DNA of 64,000 nt. It comes from Platynereis dumerilii. Lineage: Eukaryota > Annelida > Polychaeta > Phyllodocida > Nereididae. Positions 61,064 to 64,000 of this stretch are shown piece after piece. Every line of letters begins with the position of its first letter. The stretch's first letter is position 1. The position numbers and the translations under genes are program-made. The notes under the pieces are model-generated. The model did no database searches, was not told the origin of the DNA, and saw nothing but the letters and a program-made list of their open reading frames with translations. The stretch spans positions 372,001-436,000 of the forward strand of contig JAPTHN010000039.1 in assembly GCA_026936325.1 (NCBI GenBank), written 5' to 3'.

Positions 61064-62069
61064 GGGTAGTTTTTAATGAAAAAATAAAATACATTTTTAC
61101 AATATATATATATTATAGCTCAAGATTTCTACCAATACCTGCTAGCCATTTTGTTTCTCACTGGATTGTTTGATTTTCTATCAAGTTGGCTAACAGAGAC
61201 GATTATAGAACAAAATAATGATAACTGAACAACATTTGTTTCTGTGATTATAGGCTATATATTTTATTTGTGAAGCATTAGCGTTTTTGACATAGGTAAT
61301 CGGCGTTTAATTTGGTTAAGCAAAATCGCCGTTTTGGTAATGTCAAATAGCACATGGAACGGTTTCCTAGAATGTCTGTCATTCGAGCCTGACCAGAAGG
61401 ACCCAGAGCCTCATTCAATATGACTCACATCACCGTTAACACTGAATAGGCTCCAATGTACTTATGCAGCAAATTATGGAAAGACATGAGTCACCCCCCC
61501 CCTTCTCTTTGCACTCTACAGAGTGCCAACCTCTCGTTAAATAGATATAATTGTCATGTAACGCTATTAAAATTGAAGCTATGGAATACCAAATATGATT
61601 GAAATATCTGTGTAATGGGAGCTTTCAAAACACTTGTAACGTAACCCAGTTGTGTTATATTTCATTCTGAACAGTTCAATCTAGTCCATTTTGAAGATAT
61701 TGTGAAAAACAAAAAAGTATGTCCGATCAAATTTAATGTCTCTTGAAAAACCACATTTAGCCCAGAGCTAGCCGTCAGTTATGCAGAAAACTGGCTTGCA
61801 AATGAGCTGGACTTTCTAAAATGTGGTCTGCCATTTCTGTAGCATCAGTGGTTGCTTAACTGTGGCATATTCATCGATTTATTGCTTTCAAGTAAGTCCT
61901 CTCACGTCAATTAGTGCGTCCCGCCCGTCCCGCGCCTCAGTTAACCATTTTACAGCGACCCCAGAGCAGAAACGTCACTTCCGGAGTAGTTGGAGCAGAG
62001 CGAATCGAATGTACCCTATGAACATCCTATGCACTTACTTTAATGATTGACAATTCTTCTTCTTTCCAG

Positions 62070-62598
62070 ATGGCGTATTGCAATACATGGAACCATTGAT
62101 GGTTATTCGAGGTTGATTACCATGCTTCACGCATCAGACAACAATTTCGCATCAACAGTCGGTCTGTTATTTACGGAAGCTGTACGTGAATTTGGGATGC
62201 CCAGTCGTCTGCGAACTGACAGGGGAGGAGAAAATGAAGTCGCAGGAGCCATTATGGAATCAGTGAGAGGACTTGGGAGAGGAAGTTGGCTGAGAGGGCC
62301 ATCCGTTCACAACCAAAGAATTGAGAGACTTTGGAGGGACTTAAGATGCTTTTACCCAAATTTTTATATCGACCTATTTTACCAATTGGAAGAAATGGGT
62401 GTACTTACTGTTGACAGCAACGTCCATATGTTTTCTCTTCATTATGTATTCATTCCACGTCTTAATTCAGCACTAAGAGACTTCCAGCAATCTTACAATA
62501 ATCACAGAATTAGAACAATGAACAATAGGACTCCTGTACAAATGTACTTCTCTGGACTGATGCAATTCCAACTATCTACATGTCAGAGACGCAATTGA
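62070..62598 (+). CDS. Integrase-core (rve, DDE) gene, main exon, copy 2
   Basis: Counterpart of 23447-23975 with the same acceptor, RTDRGGEN and HNQRIERLWRD motifs. Against copy 1 I see three substitutions: two synonymous (at 62154 and 62349) and one, at 62482, giving Phe instead of Leu in the RD(L/F)QQSYN segment. The catalytic residues are unchanged. The same question of decayed mobile gene versus adopted gene applies. Confidence 0.85.
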
Positions 62599-62865
62599 CA
62601 ATGCCACCCCAAATATAGATTTGACAGAATATGCAGTAGAGGGAACAACTGGTGCATCAGACAATGACACTTTAGTGTATGTCCCACGTCCAAGCTCGGC
62701 ATTGATAATGAACAATACAATATTTTGACGCCCCAATTGTCTGAACTTGTTCCTAATGTAAATGTACAATTTCAAGACAATGGCATTAAAATGTACCTTT
62801 CTGTTTTAATGCATGCGCATGCTTTTATTAATATGTAAGGTAGGTGGCCTTGAAATTTATCAAGA

Positions 62866-64000
62866 GTTTGCTTTCATGTATGTCTGTCAGTCAGTCTAGC
62901 TTTAGGCCCATCTTTGAATGGGCCTAGTGTTTGCTTTCATGTATGTCTGTCAGTCAGTCTAGCTTTAGGCCCATCTTTGAATGGGCCTAGAATAGTGTTA
63001 GCTTTCATGTATGTCTGTCAGTCAGTCTAGTTTTAGGCCCATCTTTGAATGGGCCTAGTGTTTGCTTTCATGTATGTCTGTCAGTCAGTCTAGCTTTAGG
63101 CCCATCTTTGAATGGGCCTAGTGTTTGCTTTCATGTATGTCTGTCAGTCAGTCTAGTTTTAGGCCCATCTTTGAATGGGCCTAGTGTTTGCTTTCATGTA
63201 TGTCTGTCAGTCAGTCTAGCTTTAGGCCCATCTTTGAATGGGCCTAGTGTTTGCTTTCATGTATGTCTGTCAGTCAGTCTAGTTTTAGGCCCATCTTTGA
63301 ATGGGCCTAGAATAGTGTTTGCTTTCGTGTATGTCTGTCAGTCAGTCTAGCTTTAGGCCCATCTTTGGACGGGCCTAGTGTTTGCTTTCATGTATGTCTA
63401 TCAGTCAGTCTAGCTTTAGGCCCATCTTTGAATGGGCCTTGAATAGTGTTAGCTTTCATGTTTGTCTGTCAGTCAGTCTAGTTTTAGGCCCATCTTTGAA
63501 TGGGCCTAGTGTTTGCTTTCATGTATGTCTGTCAGTCAGTCTAGCTTTAGCCCCATCTTTGGATGGGCCTAGTGTTTGCTTTCATGTATGTCTGTCATTC
63601 AGTCTAGCCTAAGGCCCATCTTTGAATGGGCCTAGAATAGTGTTAGCTTTCATGTATGTCTGTCAGTCAGTCTAGTTTTAGGCCCATCTTTGGATGGGCC
63701 TAGCATTTGCTTTCATGTATGTCTGTCAGTCAGTCTAGCTTTAGGCCCATCTTTGAGTGGGCCTAGAATAGTGTTAGCTTTCATGTGTGTCTCTGTCAAT
63801 CAGTCTAGTTTTAGGCCCATCTTTGGATGGGCCTAGTGTTTGCTTTCGTGTATGTCTGTCTGTCAGTCTAGCTTTAGGCCCATCTTTGGATGGGCCTAGC
63901 ATTTGCTTTCATGTTTGTCTGTCAGTCAGTCTAGCTTTAGGCCCATCTTTGAATGGGCCTAGAATAGTGTTAGCTTTCATGTATGTCTCTGTCAGTCAGT
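62866..64000. repeat. 63-bp hairpin satellite, copy 2 (cut by window end)
   Basis: It starts at the position equivalent to 24243 and keeps much of the same unit order, including the AATAG-bearing variant units. It differs by point changes and small indels: for example, a G missing at about 24618 in copy 1 is present here. The array continues past the window. Confidence 0.95.

Larger units (their letters stand above)
38667..64000. repeat. Large direct duplication, copy 2 (truncated by window end)
   Basis: Near-identical repeat of 1-25379. Differences cluster in microsatellites and homopolymers. For example, the CTAT tract at 45060-45113 is about half the length of its partner at 6392-6497, and the poly-G at 14761 is interrupted in copy 2 near 53366. 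The copy ends inside the 63-bp satellite, so counterparts of the 160-bp satellite and the LINE cluster would lie beyond the window if the unit is complete. Confidence 0.97.

Overview
The window is non-coding-rich animal nuclear DNA. It is AT-rich, crowded with (CTAT)n/(GATA)n microsatellites, minisatellites, hAT-type MITEs and 5'-truncated LINEs, and has no bacterial-style gene packing. The repeat mix and the integrase gene family suggest a marine invertebrate (an echinoderm, hemichordate, amphioxus or mollusc would all fit). I cannot name the species from sequence alone.

The dominant structure is a very large direct repeat. Bases 1-25379 recur at 38667-64000, nearly base for base, at an offset that drifts from 38666 to about 38621 through indels. 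The copies differ by scattered substitutions, microsatellite lengths and poly-G/poly-C lengths. Either this locus is a tandem duplication with a unit of about 38.6 kb, or two haplotypes of one locus were laid end to end during assembly. The window cannot decide between these.

The only convincing gene is a spliced, plus-strand integrase-core (rve, DDE) gene of the type found in many copies in fish and invertebrate genomes. Its first catalytic Asp lies in a 46-nt exon (16303-16348). The second Asp and the Glu lie in a 529-nt exon about 7.1 kb downstream (23447-23975). A phase-compatible upstream exon ends at 10795. All three recur in the second copy (49425 end, 54916-54961, 62070-62598). It may be a decayed mobile-element gene or a host-adopted one.

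Layout of one unit: 1-10 kb, AT-rich spacer, microsatellites, a 170-bp direct-repeat pair, a tRNA-like SINE and a minus-strand LINE tail; 10.6-24 kb, the integrase locus, whose first intron carries a 1.67-kb hAT element with a perfect 8-bp target duplication and whose second intron carries two MITEs and several tandem arrays; 24.2-26.9 kb, a 63-bp hairpin-bearing satellite; 27.5-29.45 kb, a 160-bp satellite; 29.9-31.5 kb, a LINE interrupted by another LINE; 34.9-35.2 kb, a third LINE fragment; 35.2-36.5 kb, a hairpin-rich repeat and a 45-bp array that appears to derive from the SINE; 36.5-38.67 kb, mostly unrecognised AT-rich DNA. The second copy then begins and runs off the window inside the 63-bp satellite.

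Most open frames in the window are chance frames or by-products of tandem arrays. No tRNA, rRNA, CRISPR array or bacterial system was found. The best leads are the 38.6-kb duplication, the split-triad integrase gene, two transposons with clean target duplications, and a set of nested insertions and satellites whose origin can be traced within the window.
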